Source: Halocatena marina
GTDB lineage: Archaea > Halobacteriota > Halobacteria > Halobacteriales > Haloarculaceae
Assembly (NCBI RefSeq): GCF_025913575.1
Contig: NZ_CP109785.1
Coordinates: forward strand, 2,542,001 to 2,606,000
Reading direction: 5' to 3'
DNA length: 64,000 nucleotides
Position 1 is the first letter of the stretch. Every line of letters starts with the position of its first letter. This document shows positions 17,914-27,646 of this stretch, one piece after another. Both the position numbers and the translations under genes were made by a program. The notes beneath the pieces were generated by a model, which saw nothing but the letters and a program-made list of their open reading frames with translations, did not search any database and was not told where the DNA came from.

Positions 17914-19682
17914 GTGTCGATGATGATGTCGTAGTTCGGATGAAAGATCGAATTGACCCGCACGCCGGAATAGCGCGGGACCGACCGCCATCGAACCGTT
18001 TCATAGCGCTCTGAATACTGCCGGACGTACGCTGTCCGATCAGAATTGAGTGGGGGACGATTCCCCGGAGCAAGGAGGTGAAAGCGTTCGATGCGTTCGG
18101 TCTTTCCGTCGGTATCGATGTCCTCGAAGGCATAGTACGGGAGCCACTGGGAGAAGCCAGCAGCACGAACCGTGTTGACGTACGCCTTGTGATGCTGGGG
18201 ATACGCATACGAAGAGTACGCCCACGCGCCAACCACTCCATCTGCTTCGAGATGGGTTCTGAGCTGCTGAAAGAACTCCTTTGAGTACAGTTTGAGAAGA
18301 TCATCGTCGGTTGCACCTGGAATATCGAGCAGGATGAGATCGTACGTTCGATTCGTCTGCTGAAGATGCGAATATCCGTCCGCAACCGTTGTGTTCAACC
18401 GAGAGTACGTGTAGGCGTCGTCGTGGTGCGCACGGAAAAATGGCGTTCGTTTCGTGTGCTGCATGAACTGCGGGTCGATGTCTACCTGATCGACGCTGAC
18501 GTTGTACGCCTTGAGGTGATCGATCGCTATCCAATCGCCACCGCCGATAACAAGAACCTCTGTTTCAGGAGCGTGCTCGTACAGTGACATGGGAACATCC
18601 ACAAGCCCGTTGTGGTACGAATCAGCCCAGCTGTCACACAGTTGTACTGCCATTCCGAGACGGAGACACTGTTCAGTCGTTCCAGTAAAGTACGGATTCG
18701 AGCCGGCACCAGTCCACGTCCGCTGGTAGCGAACGAGATGCTGATATTTCGTCGTTTCTTGATGTGTGATTTCGATGTCCATCGCCTGATTGGGATACTC
18801 GGATTCGTACTGTTGTTCGAGATAGAGCGCTGTGATCTGATGATCGAGACGTTCGTGCTGGACAACAGCCCCAGCGTAGCCGGCGGTGAGAAGCAAACAG
18901 ACGACCAGCAAGACCCGCGATTCGTGACGGACGGACGTAAATGACGACGAAGGTAGAGACGGATGCGCGTGTGAATCACTCCGTTGTGTACCGAATCGGA
19001 TGGCGAACACGAGAGCTGTTGCTGCGTTCAGTAGCGCCAGCACGAAGATCGTCGGGACGAGACCGAGGCGAGGGTACAAGACGCGAGCGTAAATGACCGC
19101 ACCAGCCAGTCCACCGATGTAATCCATCGCGAGGACAATAGACAGCCCGCTTCGCGGTTCCGCAGTGCCAGTGTGCCACAATCCACTCAGACACCACCGT
19201 CCCAGTGCGAAGAGGCGGTCGAACAGAGCAGCAAACGGCGAGCGCTTGTCTGCGATCGAATCAGCGTCAACCGCATCGACCATCCGCGTCAACAAGGGAA
19301 GTTCGAATCCAGAGAGGAACCCGACGACGATCACCGGGAGCCGCGCGAGCACCCAAATGAGCCCGTATGGTACCCATGCAGGTATCGTGATGCTGTTGAG
19401 AAGGACGATAAGCATGAACCCTGCGGGCGCGACAGCCGCGAGATACACCTCGGTTCGAAAGAAATTCGACGGCAGATCAGCGCTGAGGTCGTCAGAAAGC
19501 GCCGATCCAACACCGAGACTGAAAAAGTACAACCCGACCGTGATGACGTACTGCGTCACTGTCCCGCCGTACATCACCGTCAGCAGTTCAGAATAGACGA
19601 ACTCGTACGCAAAGCTGCAGAAGGAGACGACAAACGTGATTACGAGTAGAACGAGCGCTCGTGAGTCAGTGGTAGTCTGCAT
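17910..19682 (-). CDS. Membrane-anchored spermidine/spermine synthase-like protein
   Basis: 590 residues. The N-terminal 270 hold six or seven hydrophobic helices (about 8-30, 42-62, 78-98, 104-130, 180-205, 210-230, 255-272). A Rossmann-type SpeE domain follows (about 370-590) with VLVIGGGDW (376-384), the acidic VDQVDIDP (398-404) and YDLILLDIPG (447-456). Classical aminopropyltransferases have GGGDG here, so Trp384 is a notable change and the substrate may differ. By family knowledge it should bind (decarboxylated) S-adenosylmethionine at the cytoplasmic membrane face. The stop overlaps the DUF2617 start (ATGA). The gene order suggests an operon reading leftwards through DUF2617. Confidence 0.8.
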   Translation of the reverse strand: MQTTTDSRALVLLVITFVVSFCSFAYEFVYSELLTVMYGGTVTQYVITVGLYFFSLGVGSALSDDLSADLPSNFFRTEVYLAAVAPAGFMLIVLLNSITIPAWVPYGLIWVLARLPVIVVGFLSGFELPLLTRMVDAVDADSIADKRSPFAALFDRLFALGRWCLSGLWHTGTAEPRSGLSIVLAMDYIGGLAGAVIYARVLYPRLGLVPTIFVLALLNAATALVFAIRFGTQRSDSHAHPSLPSSSFTSVRHESRVLLVVCLLLTAGYAGAVVQHERLDHQITALYLEQQYESEYPNQAMDIEITHQETTKYQHLVRYQRTWTGAGSNPYFTGTTEQCLRLGMAVQLCDSWADSYHNGLVDVPMSLYEHAPETEVLVIGGGDWIAIDHLKAYNVSVDQVDIDPQFMQHTKRTPFFRAHHDDAYTYSRLNTTVADGYSHLQQTNRTYDLILLDIPGATDDDLLKLYSKEFFQQLRTHLEADGVVGAWAYSSYAYPQHHKAYVNTVRAAGFSQWLPYYAFEDIDTDGKTERIERFHLLAPGNRPPLNSDRTAYVRQYSERYETVRWRSVPRYSGVRVNSIFHPNYDIIIDT

Positions 19683-19802
19683 ATATTGATGAGTAGCACT
19701 ACTGGTGTCAGATCGGAGCGCAGAGCGTCGCTGGCGAATTGGTCACGTCCGAGACCCGGAATCGGTGCCAACCAAACCGAATCACAGTATCGACGCTCAC
19801 GG

Positions 19803-20501
19803 TCAGATCCGTGGAGAGATTTTCCACTTGTTCGCTATCTCGTATCCGGGGTGGTCCGGAACGACTTCGAAATCGAAACATTCCCACCCAAAGTCCTGAT
19901 TGACAGTCGTACCGGCGATGTGTACCCCAACGCGATACCATCCTGTGAGCTCGAATGGGTGTTTGACGACATCGTCCGGCGAATCGTATACGCGATCCCA
20001 CGCGACCGGTCCCGCACCGGGACGATCATCTTCGTATTCATCATTGGATCCGAAATATCTGACACCGACTTCACGGAGGTGAACGTCGTACTGTTCGATC
20101 TCGTCGTCGTGGTCGTCGTACCAATCATTAGCGTACACACCCCCGTGCCACCACGCCCAGCCATGGCTAGTTTTGGGTGCACTGGCGTGCCCACCGGCGG
20201 CACGTCCTGTCGCACCCCGTCCACCACCGGATCCGAATATGCCACCCTTCGCCTCTGCAACACCGACCGGAGCAAGGGCGTCTAGATCTGGCGGATCACG
20301 GAGTTTACCGGTACTATCGTATCGAGATTTGACCCATCCCTGATCTGCAAGATCAATGCGAATCGTATTCGTGGTCGCTTCAATCCGTTCGATGACGTTC
20401 GATCTTCGGGGAGGAGGGGAGTTATCAGACAAACAGCCAGCGAGGGCCGTCAGGGCTGTGAGACCAGTTGCAGTGATGAAACTGCGGCGATACATACCCA
20501 T
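19803..20501 (-). CDS. Tat-exported lipoprotein, unknown function
   Basis: About 232 residues from ATG 20501. The leader MYRRSFITATGL...ALAGC combines twin arginines (5-6) with a lipobox cysteine at 23, so it is probably exported folded and lipid-anchored outside the cell. The mature part has a glycine-rich linker (GIFGSGGGRGATGRAAGG) and a tryptophan/aspartate-rich region (GWAWWHGGVYANDWYDDHDDE). A TTTTAT box at 20521-20526 fits a start at 20501 or 20495, not the longer frame from 20540. No family recognised. Confidence 0.65.
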   Translation of the reverse strand: MGMYRRSFITATGLTALTALAGCLSDNSPPPRRSNVIERIEATTNTIRIDLADQGWVKSRYDSTGKLRDPPDLDALAPVGVAEAKGGIFGSGGGRGATGRAAGGHASAPKTSHGWAWWHGGVYANDWYDDHDDEIEQYDVHLREVGVRYFGSNDEYEDDRPGAGPVAWDRVYDSPDDVVKHPFELTGWYRVGVHIAGTTVNQDFGWECFDFEVVPDHPGYEIANKWKISPRI

Positions 20502-20730
20502 TATCAACACGTTCGACAAATAAAACCGTATCGAACCCATCCGAATGATGACCTATCCACCGAACAATTGGAGCGGATGCCAACCGCCGAAAAGCAGCGT
20601 TCACGAAAACCTGTGACTGCTGTCGGAAAACGCCATCAAAGCGATTCCGCCGTTGTAGGAAAGAAATTTGAGTCAAGTACAAACATCAGTCGGACGCGAG
20701 AAAATTGAAAATTATTGATTTGTCGATGGA

Positions 20731-21291
20731 TTATACAAGTGTGTCTGGTCTGTTCCCGAGGTAATCAAACACCGCACCGAGACCGAAGCCGTAGACCCAG
20801 TGTGCAACGAGCGTGCACACGAGATAGACGTACAGTGCAGTGCCGGTATAGCCCTCGTAGAACGCGATGACGAAGCCCGTCCAGAGCACCGTACCGAACG
20901 GAATTCCACGCTGGCGAATTGTCTTCCCTGGCAGATACCCTTCGACCGATGCGAAAAGCAGCGGCCACGTCGTCATCCCACCGCCAAGAAAGATGACATA
21001 TCCTATGGGAACCCCTGGCGCGAACGCATCGAGATTGATGAGTTCTGCAAGCGTTTCGAAACTCGATGGATCGAATCCTCCAAGTGCGGTTCCAACGAAA
21101 AGGACGACGGTCATGAGCGCCGTCCCAACCAATCCACCGGCGGCACCCACGACACCGTCTCTGATGATCGCTGCAAGTTCCTCATCCGGGGTCCCGGTTT
21201 CAGTTAATGTTGTCTTTTCGACGTCCGCGACGGTCGTCGTTCCACCCTCCGACGTCGTCGTCTTTTCATTCTCATCTACGACCATATCCAT
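20731..21291 (-). CDS. Haloarchaeal membrane protein, DUF6789-like
   Basis: About 186 residues from the ATG giving MDMVVDENEK; further upstream ATGs at 21306 and 21444 are less likely because an AT-rich TTTTTCTTTATG box lies at 21304-21316. After a Thr-rich cytoplasmic leader there are four hydrophobic segments (about 50-70, 95-112, 125-150, 155-175), with motifs WPLLFASVEGYLPG and AHWVYGFGLGAVFDYL. These resemble a family of small haloarchaeal membrane proteins. Function unknown. Confidence 0.6.
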   Translation of the reverse strand: MDMVVDENEKTTTSEGGTTTVADVEKTTLTETGTPDEELAAIIRDGVVGAAGGLVGTALMTVVLFVGTALGGFDPSSFETLAELINLDAFAPGVPIGYVIFLGGGMTTWPLLFASVEGYLPGKTIRQRGIPFGTVLWTGFVIAFYEGYTGTALYVYLVCTLVAHWVYGFGLGAVFDYLGNRPDTLV

Positions 21292-21525
21292 GGTAACAAC
21301 ACGCATAAAGAAAAAGATGAACATACGAATTCTTACACTTACTTCAGTGATGATACAAGCTGTCTCTGGCTTGTGGTTTGTCGTATCCCAACATTCAGAC
21401 ATGCATAGCAAACAGTGGATAAGCGTGATGAGCAGGGTAGCCAATGTATTTCATCAGATTAAATTTGTATTTTATTTTTGAAAACGGCCAGAAGTCTATT
21501 TACGTAGTGGTCCGAGGAGAGAGAT

Positions 21526-21861
21526 ATGAGCCAGTATGGCTGCCGGGGTCGGACCTGGCCGCCAATTACCCGCACGATTCCAGACCTTCGCGTTACCAAC
21601 TACGATCTGATGCAGCGCGATGTGACCATTGAGGTCACGGACGAAGCGCATGAGACGGTGTTCGTCGCGGAGCGGAGCATCACCCGCGGAGGAGATCTGA
21701 CGTGTCGGAGCGTCTTTCCGATGACCGGTACCTACCAGCTGACGATTTCGCTGCGGTACGGTGCAACGACAACGACGACCCACACAGTCACGCCAGATCG
21801 AAAAGGAATCTGCCTCGATATCCACCCCGACAGCATCGACACCTATAGCGTGTCGCAGTAG
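21526..21861 (+). CDS. Small beta-rich protein, unknown
   Basis: 111 residues, MSQYGCRGRTWPPITRTIPD then alternating hydrophobic strands (RDVTIEVTD, ETVFVAERSI, YQLTISLRYG, ITHTVTPD-like), suggestive of an Ig-like or beta-sandwich fold. Two or three cysteines are present. A TATTTACG box at 21497-21504 lies 22-29 nt before the ATG, supporting a leaderless start. No signal peptide. Family not recognised. Confidence 0.55.
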   Translation: MSQYGCRGRTWPPITRTIPDLRVTNYDLMQRDVTIEVTDEAHETVFVAERSITRGGDLTCRSVFPMTGTYQLTISLRYGATTTTTHTVTPDRKGICLDIHPDSIDTYSVSQ

Positions 21862-21989
21862 AAGCAAATCGGAGAGGTATCAAAAGCGGAGTTTACGGCG
21901 AGTCGACGTTCGGAAATTCTTGTGCGATAGTGCGCTATCGATATTTTGATTCCGGAGCGTTTAGGACGAGACGCGGCCCAACAGTGCGT

Positions 21990-22823
21990 ATGTCACAGAG
22001 CGATTGGGGCGATTGGTTACTCCGAGAAATCGAGTCGACGACACCCGAGGATCTGACGGTCTGGTATCTTGGTTGCAATGGGTTTGTCGTGAAAGCAAGC
22101 GACGACACGACGGTTTTCATCGATCCGTATCTCGGAACGGGAGATCCACCTCGGACAGTACGGATGATACCTGTCCCATTCGATCCGACAGCGGTTCGTG
22201 CTGCCGATGCCGTCCTTGCGACGCACGAACACACAGATCACGTTCACGGACCGAGTCAGGGCCCATTGTTGTCGGCAACTGGGGCAAATTTTTACGCGCC
22301 CGGTGACAGCCTCGCAGTTGTCGAGAACGAAAGCTGGCAGGAGAAATACCAACTTGAAGGCGACTTCGTCGAAGTGAATGAAGGGGACACGATCGAAATT
22401 GGCGGACTTACTGTTCACGTCGAGCCAGCGAACGATCCTGATGCAACGCATCCGGTGTCGTACGTCATCGAATACGATGGATGGACGTTCTTCCACGGGG
22501 GGGATGCCAGACCGGGAACAGCATTCGAGAAGGTGGGTGCAGCCTACGACATCGATCTTGGTGCCCTCGCGTTCGGAAGCGTCGGAATGATCCCGGATAA
22601 AGAGACTGGTGAGCCCACGCGAACTAAGTGGTACAGCGATGAGAACGAAATCATCAACGCGGCAAATCAGTTACACCTCAACCGACTTATTCCTACACAT
22701 TGGGACATGTGGCGGGGATTGACAGCAGACCCCACGACCCTCGAATATCATAACAGTACAGTACCGTATCCACACAATCTCGAAATTGCTGTAATTGGTG
22801 ATTCGATTCGTGTTAGTGGTTAG
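21990..22823 (+). CDS. MBL-fold metal-dependent hydrolase (UlaG-like)
   Basis: 277 residues from ATG 21990 (MSQSDWGDWLLREIE). Signatures of the UlaG/YtnP-like branch are present: GCNGFVVKASDDTTVFIDPYLG, the metal motif ATHEHTDHVHGPS, HPVSYVIEYDGWTFFHGGDAR (Asp ligand) and a late LIPTHWDMWRG histidine. UlaG hydrolyses ascorbate-6-phosphate lactone; other members cleave N-acyl-phosphatidylethanolamine-like or tRNA substrates, so the substrate is open. A longer frame from 21930 is unlikely because its leader is unlike the family. Confidence 0.8.
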   Translation: MSQSDWGDWLLREIESTTPEDLTVWYLGCNGFVVKASDDTTVFIDPYLGTGDPPRTVRMIPVPFDPTAVRAADAVLATHEHTDHVHGPSQGPLLSATGANFYAPGDSLAVVENESWQEKYQLEGDFVEVNEGDTIEIGGLTVHVEPANDPDATHPVSYVIEYDGWTFFHGGDARPGTAFEKVGAAYDIDLGALAFGSVGMIPDKETGEPTRTKWYSDENEIINAANQLHLNRLIPTHWDMWRGLTADPTTLEYHNSTVPYPHNLEIAVIGDSIRVSG

Positions 22824-22900
22824 TGAGGATAGGCGGCAAAATTCGCGCTAATTGAAACGGACTAGATTTATGCGCAGGGAGACGTAGCATTAGAGCAACG

Positions 22901-24076
22901 ATGCGTACGGCAGAGTCAGAGGCTGTTATCGCCGAGTCAGGCGGCGTTACAGTAGAAAAACGATTTGAGCCCGATGAATTCCCGGTGCCGGCGATCGCGT
23001 TCACCATCAGTTCGAAACGCGATGATCCGATCACGCTCCGGATGAAAGATACGCTGCCCGAGGAGGTGGATCCCGCTCATATCGGCTTTCACCCCGAGCA
23101 CGGTGGCGAATACTGGTCCGTTGAAGACCACAGTGTGGTCTTCAAGCGACCATTCGATCCAAACGAGGAGTACGTTACCGTCTACGGACTTCGACATATC
23201 TACGTAGACACCGCAAACCAGTTCCTCGTCGAACCAGAGGTTGAAATCCTCGATCCGACGTCGGATATCCTCGGAGACAACACGGGCCAGCACGTCCGTG
23301 AAGTGATCGCCGGTGAGAGCGATGATGTCCACGGACTGGACGCGGGCGTCGGAGCAAACGCTGGAATGGGCGCTGGTGGAAGAGCACAGCCCCAACCCCA
23401 GAACCAGAACCAGACTCAGACGCAACCATCTAATCCAGCCATCGAAAGCGTCGCAGAAGCGTTGGCGGATGAGATTAGGGCTGGTGAAGTCAATGATCAG
23501 ACGCTCGAAACACTGCGCGAGCACCTCAAGATCGAAACGAGACCCCCGCCGTCGAGAGATCAGCGAGGAGGTGGGTCGCAGGGTGATAGCAGCATGGACG
23601 CCCGCATTCGCCGACTCCAAGCCGATGTGAGTGATCTGCGCGCGTATACGGATGCACTACAAGGATTCCTCGATGAGAACGGTGAGGCACAACAGATACT
23701 TTCCGAATTCAGAGAAGAGCTAGATAACCTCAGTCCTCGAGTGAACTCTCTCGAAACGCAGACCAACGAACTGTCCGCCGACCTTTCGAACAGAGTCGAC
23801 GAATTTTCGGCAGACATCGGGTCGCTTTCGACGGATGTCGATACGCTTACAAGCGATATCGATTCGCTCACTGGGTACGCAGATACGCTGTCTGAGGACA
23901 TAGAGGCGCTCGAATCGGACATCGAGTCGGTGTCCTCAGATGTCTCCAGACTGCAATCGCGCGTCAGGAGACTCGACAACAACACGGCAACACAGGACGA
24001 CGTCGAAAGCATTCGTGCAGAACTCGATAGCCTTGCAAGTTTCCGCCAGCGGATGCAGTCCGTCTTCGACGGATAG
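22901..24076 (+). CDS. Coiled-coil protein with N-terminal globular domain, haloarchaeal
   Basis: 391 residues. Residues 1-120 look globular (VEKRFEPDEFPVPAIAFTIS, then EEYVTVYGLRHIYVDTANQF). A Gly/Gln/Asn-rich linker (about 145-180, NAGMGAGGRAQPQPQNQNQ) follows, and a long coiled coil fills about 225-391, with regular ELSADLSNRVDEFSADIGSL-type repeats of 7 and 14. A TTTATG box at 22867-22872 supports the start. There is no signal peptide or membrane helix. A structural or scaffold role is a guess; I do not recognise the family. Confidence 0.7.
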   Translation: MRTAESEAVIAESGGVTVEKRFEPDEFPVPAIAFTISSKRDDPITLRMKDTLPEEVDPAHIGFHPEHGGEYWSVEDHSVVFKRPFDPNEEYVTVYGLRHIYVDTANQFLVEPEVEILDPTSDILGDNTGQHVREVIAGESDDVHGLDAGVGANAGMGAGGRAQPQPQNQNQTQTQPSNPAIESVAEALADEIRAGEVNDQTLETLREHLKIETRPPPSRDQRGGGSQGDSSMDARIRRLQADVSDLRAYTDALQGFLDENGEAQQILSEFREELDNLSPRVNSLETQTNELSADLSNRVDEFSADIGSLSTDVDTLTSDIDSLTGYADTLSEDIEALESDIESVSSDVSRLQSRVRRLDNNTATQDDVESIRAELDSLASFRQRMQSVFDG

Positions 24077-24722
24077 CCGTGCGACTAATGAGCATGCGGG
24101 AACTCGCTCCCCATTCGAGCAGCCGTATTAACAGTTCCAACTCTAGGGACTATTTCGGTCCAAGCCAAAGCTTCACTTCTGCCGGGAAGTACGCAACCGA
24201 CACATAAAATATTAATTCCAATAATACATTTACTATTATCAGGGAGTTCCCTATCGATGTGGGAATGAGGTAGTATCAGTAGGAACAGACAGTGTATTTC
24301 CCTCGTTATCAGCTCGTGTCAGTAGTAGCTATGCAGTACGGACACAAAGAATCGTCTCTCTGCTCCCGTAGAAGATTCCTCGTCGCCGATAGCACGAGGA
24401 AGGAAAGGGCAATCGATAGTGCTGCAGTAGTTTCTTTTCGACGACTCACTAACAATTCCACATGATTGTCGGAGCAGTCAATCGTTATTCTGCTGTCGGA
24501 ACGATCGAGTCCGGCCACGAGACTCGTGATGATTGCCGTAGACAGCATCGAGAATCTGTTGTCTCGCAGCGTGACACAGTGATACGAGAGGATTTTTCTG
24601 GAAAAGAGCTGTGGAAGTGGCGATATGGTCGTGCGCGCGCGATAGAAATTGGGTGTGACTGGTATGCACTACCGAGACAGGTGAGAGGAGTTATATCATC
24701 TCTACAGCAAGGTGGACAGTAG
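24077..24722 (+). other. Intergenic stretch of 646 bp, no gene that I can support
   Basis: It contains an AT-rich patch (about 24206-24241) and an 86-codon plus-strand frame (24462-24722) that abuts the next start codon. The TATA box of the next gene lies inside that frame, and no family resemblance was seen, so I leave it uncalled. Confidence 0.4.
24691..24696 (+). promoter_or_regulatory. TATA-like box of the PQQ-propeller gene
   Basis: TTATAT, 27-32 nt upstream of ATG 24723. Confidence 0.5.
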
Positions 24723-25943
24723 ATGCCCACCATCGATCAGCGCTCTCGGCGACGGTTTCTCGCTACATTTGGGACCTGTGTGGGTGGCGCGCTTGCTGGG
24801 TGCGTGGGGTCGTCCAACCCATCATCCAATAATTCGAGCGCGTCATCGAACGTACAGTCGGACTGGCCGACGGTTGGTCACGATCAGGCAAACTCGAGAT
24901 ACTCGCCAACGGGAACCGCACCGATAGAGAAGCCGACGATTACGTGGCGGCTCCCGATCGAAACACCGGTTCGCCAGCCCGTCTTTGCGAACGACAGGGT
25001 GTACATGGCCGATCGGACTGTCCTTCGCGTCCACGACGTAGCAACAGGCGATGAGTTGTGGACGTATTCCAGCGCTACCAGTGATGCACAGATGATCACA
25101 GCACCAACAGTGCGTGATGGTGTCGTTTATTTGGGGATTACAAACGGCCCACAGAGTATCGTCGCGCTCGATGCGGAAACGGGTGAGCAGCTGTGGACGT
25201 TCGGCGGGAAAGAAATCGGCGGCGTTTCTGGGACACCGACGCTCGATACGAGCGGAAACAGGCTCTATCTCGGAACGAAAGCGGCACAGATCTTCGCATT
25301 GGATGCAAAAACCGGCGAGTCACACTGGCAACAGGATGTGTTCGGCCCCGTCACGAACACGCTCGCGGTCCGCTCGCCGTTCATCATTGCCACGACCCGG
25401 TCCGGGGAAGTGTACAGCTTTGGGGAAGACGGCAAAGGACTGTGGCGGACGAAGCTCCCCGAAGGCTGTGATTCCCCGCCAGCTCTCTCCAACCGATGGG
25501 TCTTTGTCGGCTGTAACAACGAGTATGTCTACGGGCTCCATCCAGTTTCCGGCCGGATTAAGTGGGAGACCTACGTCGATCGGCTGTATCAGGGCGGATT
25601 CGTCGCAACGACGTCGACGGTCTACGTAACGTCGAGTCGTGGTGTCGTCGCGCTCGGCGGACGAAAGGGATCGACGCAGTGGTCGACCAAATTGGGAGAT
25701 TTCGTCTCGTGCGCTCCGACAATCATCGACGAAACGCTCTACGTCGGTGGACCACGCATTTTCGCGCTTGCATCGTCAGGGGGAGTAGGAATTTCCAGCG
25801 TTCGGTTCGGTACAAAACGCTGGACGGCCGATGTCGGACGACATGTCGGTCCGGGGATGGCGGTAGGCAATGGACGGATCTTCGCACCCGTACAAGCCGA
25901 CGATGGCACATTCGAACTGATCGCGCTCAAACAGTATAACTAA
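24723..25943 (+). CDS. PQQ-like beta-propeller lipoprotein
   Basis: 406 residues. The leader has QRSRRRFLATFG with a lipobox ending ALAGC (Cys27), then a Ser/Asn-rich spacer, typical of haloarchaeal Tat lipoproteins. The body is a BamB/PQQ-enzyme type propeller with repeated blades of the form VYL-G--AQ--ALDA-TG---W, for example IVALDAETGEQLWTFG and IFALDAKTGESHWQQD. It probably faces the outside. Members often serve as scaffolds and need not bind PQQ. It is convergent with the BCCT transporter gene. Confidence 0.85.
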   Translation: MPTIDQRSRRRFLATFGTCVGGALAGCVGSSNPSSNNSSASSNVQSDWPTVGHDQANSRYSPTGTAPIEKPTITWRLPIETPVRQPVFANDRVYMADRTVLRVHDVATGDELWTYSSATSDAQMITAPTVRDGVVYLGITNGPQSIVALDAETGEQLWTFGGKEIGGVSGTPTLDTSGNRLYLGTKAAQIFALDAKTGESHWQQDVFGPVTNTLAVRSPFIIATTRSGEVYSFGEDGKGLWRTKLPEGCDSPPALSNRWVFVGCNNEYVYGLHPVSGRIKWETYVDRLYQGGFVATTSTVYVTSSRGVVALGGRKGSTQWSTKLGDFVSCAPTIIDETLYVGGPRIFALASSGGVGISSVRFGTKRWTADVGRHVGPGMAVGNGRIFAPVQADDGTFELIALKQYN

Positions 25944-26050
25944 ACCGAGCCATTGTACACCGAGTGTCGGTCATGCGGACAAACAGCAATGGGCGCGACC
26001 AAAACAGCAACAGCATCGAGGAACGTATTTTCACAGCGCAACGATCGAAC

Positions 26051-27646
26051 TCAGTCGTCGTCGGTGGCCGCGGAATCAGAATTAGAGTCGCGGGTGATAA
26101 GCGTGCGATGTTCGCTGTCGTATGCATCGATGTCGCGTCCATGCTCGCTGATGATGGCGTAGCTTCCGTAGAGGATGACGAGCAAGAACAGCGAGAATGG
26201 AAGCGCCATTGTGACCGAGAGCGACTCGATGGCGCTGAACTCCTCCAGTTCGAGCGATACCATCCCGAAGAACGCGAGCAACGCGCCCCACCACGCACGG
26301 TTTCTGGGATTGGGATTCTCGTTCCCAAGCGTAATCGCCGAGATCATGAAGACAGCCGAATCGAGTGACGTGACGATGTACCCTGCAATGACGAAGACGA
26401 ATAGCACTGCGAGCACCGTTCCGAGCGGTGTGATCTGGAGCGCTTTTGCGATGGCGGCTGGCTTTCCGGCTGCTGCCATCGCCTCACTAACAGGCCCCTG
26501 ATAGCCGGGGGCAAGCACCCAACCACCGATGAGCGAGTGCTGAATCCACGTGAGAAACGTCGGAGCCACGACGAGGACGGCGAACATCTCTCGGAGCGTA
26601 CGTCCCTTCGAAACGCGAGCAACGAAGCTACCAACGAAGATGCTCCACGCAGCCCACCACGCCCACCAGAAACCGGTCCAGTTGGCCGCCCAGTTGCTTT
26701 CAGATCCTGGTGTGGTGTACAGCGACAGTCGAAGCATCTCACTGAGCCAGACGCCTGTCGCGTCCAAGCCAAGCTCAAACATGTAGAGCGTCGGTCCGAC
26801 CACGACGAGCAGCGCCATCGAAGCGACGATGAACACCATCGTCGCACGGGCAGCGTTACGGATTCCCTGTCTGAGTCCGAGCCAGACGTCACCGAGAAAG
26901 ACGACACCGATGAGCGCAAAGACAGCGTAGGTGAGGAGTGTCGCCTCTAGATGGAAAACACGACTAAGGATGGCGGCCATCGTCTGTGCGCTGAAGCCAA
27001 GCGTTGTCGAGATCCCCCCGACGGTCGCGACGAGGGCCGCTAGATCGACCAGCCAATAGAGACCGGGGATGCGATCTTCGTCAACGATACCCGTGAGCAT
27101 CGAGCTGATTTTGTACTCGTCGACACCGTGAGTGTAGACGATGATCCCGAACGCCATCGCAACCGGGAGATACCACATTGCGAGACCGGGAAAGACCTCA
27201 TGAATGAACATGAACGCCAGCGCCAATGACTCCACGGACGCACCGGGGACGGGCGAGGGCTTCGGTGGCGGCGACTGGACGATCGAGATGGGTTCGGCGA
27301 CACCCCAAATGAGGATGGAAGCACCGAAACCGACAGTGAACACCATCGAAAGCCACGAGAACAGCCCGAACTCGGGTTCAGCATTCGGGCCACCGATTCG
27401 AAGACGCCCGTACCGAGAGAAGATAAAGACGAAGACGATAATGAGAAGGACGAATCCGAGGAGGATGAACCACCAACCGAAATAGGTGAGAACCCACGCC
27501 TTCGCACCGGTGAGAGTGGCGCTCAGTAGCGATGGAGAGAAAACTCCGATGACACCCAACGCGAGGATTGCTGCCATCGTTACAAAGAACAGGATTTTCT
27601 CCGACCAAGAGGTCTCTTCAAGACCCAAGAAGAACCACGTTCGCAT
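26051..27646 (-). CDS. BCCT family betaine/choline/carnitine transporter
   Basis: 531 residues with about twelve membrane helices. BCCT landmarks are visible: GVAEPISIVQSPPP near 115-130, the tryptophan-rich WTGFWWAWWAAWSIFVGSFVARVSKGRT around 330-355 (the substrate-binding TM8 motif), and FVFVIAGYIVTSLDSAVFMIS near 430. BCCT carriers import trimethylammonium compounds such as glycine betaine, driven by Na+ or H+, an osmoprotection role fitting a halophile. The C-terminal tail is acidic (DSNSDSAATDDD). Divergent from the helicase gene at 27956. Confidence 0.9.
   Translation of the reverse strand: MRTWFFLGLEETSWSEKILFFVTMAAILALGVIGVFSPSLLSATLTGAKAWVLTYFGWWFILLGFVLLIIVFVFIFSRYGRLRIGGPNAEPEFGLFSWLSMVFTVGFGASILIWGVAEPISIVQSPPPKPSPVPGASVESLALAFMFIHEVFPGLAMWYLPVAMAFGIIVYTHGVDEYKISSMLTGIVDEDRIPGLYWLVDLAALVATVGGISTTLGFSAQTMAAILSRVFHLEATLLTYAVFALIGVVFLGDVWLGLRQGIRNAARATMVFIVASMALLVVVGPTLYMFELGLDATGVWLSEMLRLSLYTTPGSESNWAANWTGFWWAWWAAWSIFVGSFVARVSKGRTLREMFAVLVVAPTFLTWIQHSLIGGWVLAPGYQGPVSEAMAAAGKPAAIAKALQITPLGTVLAVLFVFVIAGYIVTSLDSAVFMISAITLGNENPNPRNRAWWGALLAFFGMVSLELEEFSAIESLSVTMALPFSLFLLVILYGSYAIISEHGRDIDAYDSEHRTLITRDSNSDSAATDDD

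Noticed and set aside
24462..24722. 86-codon plus-strand frame ending next to the PQQ-propeller start
   Set aside because: The promoter of the next gene lies inside it and I recognise no family; kept only as part of the intergenic note.
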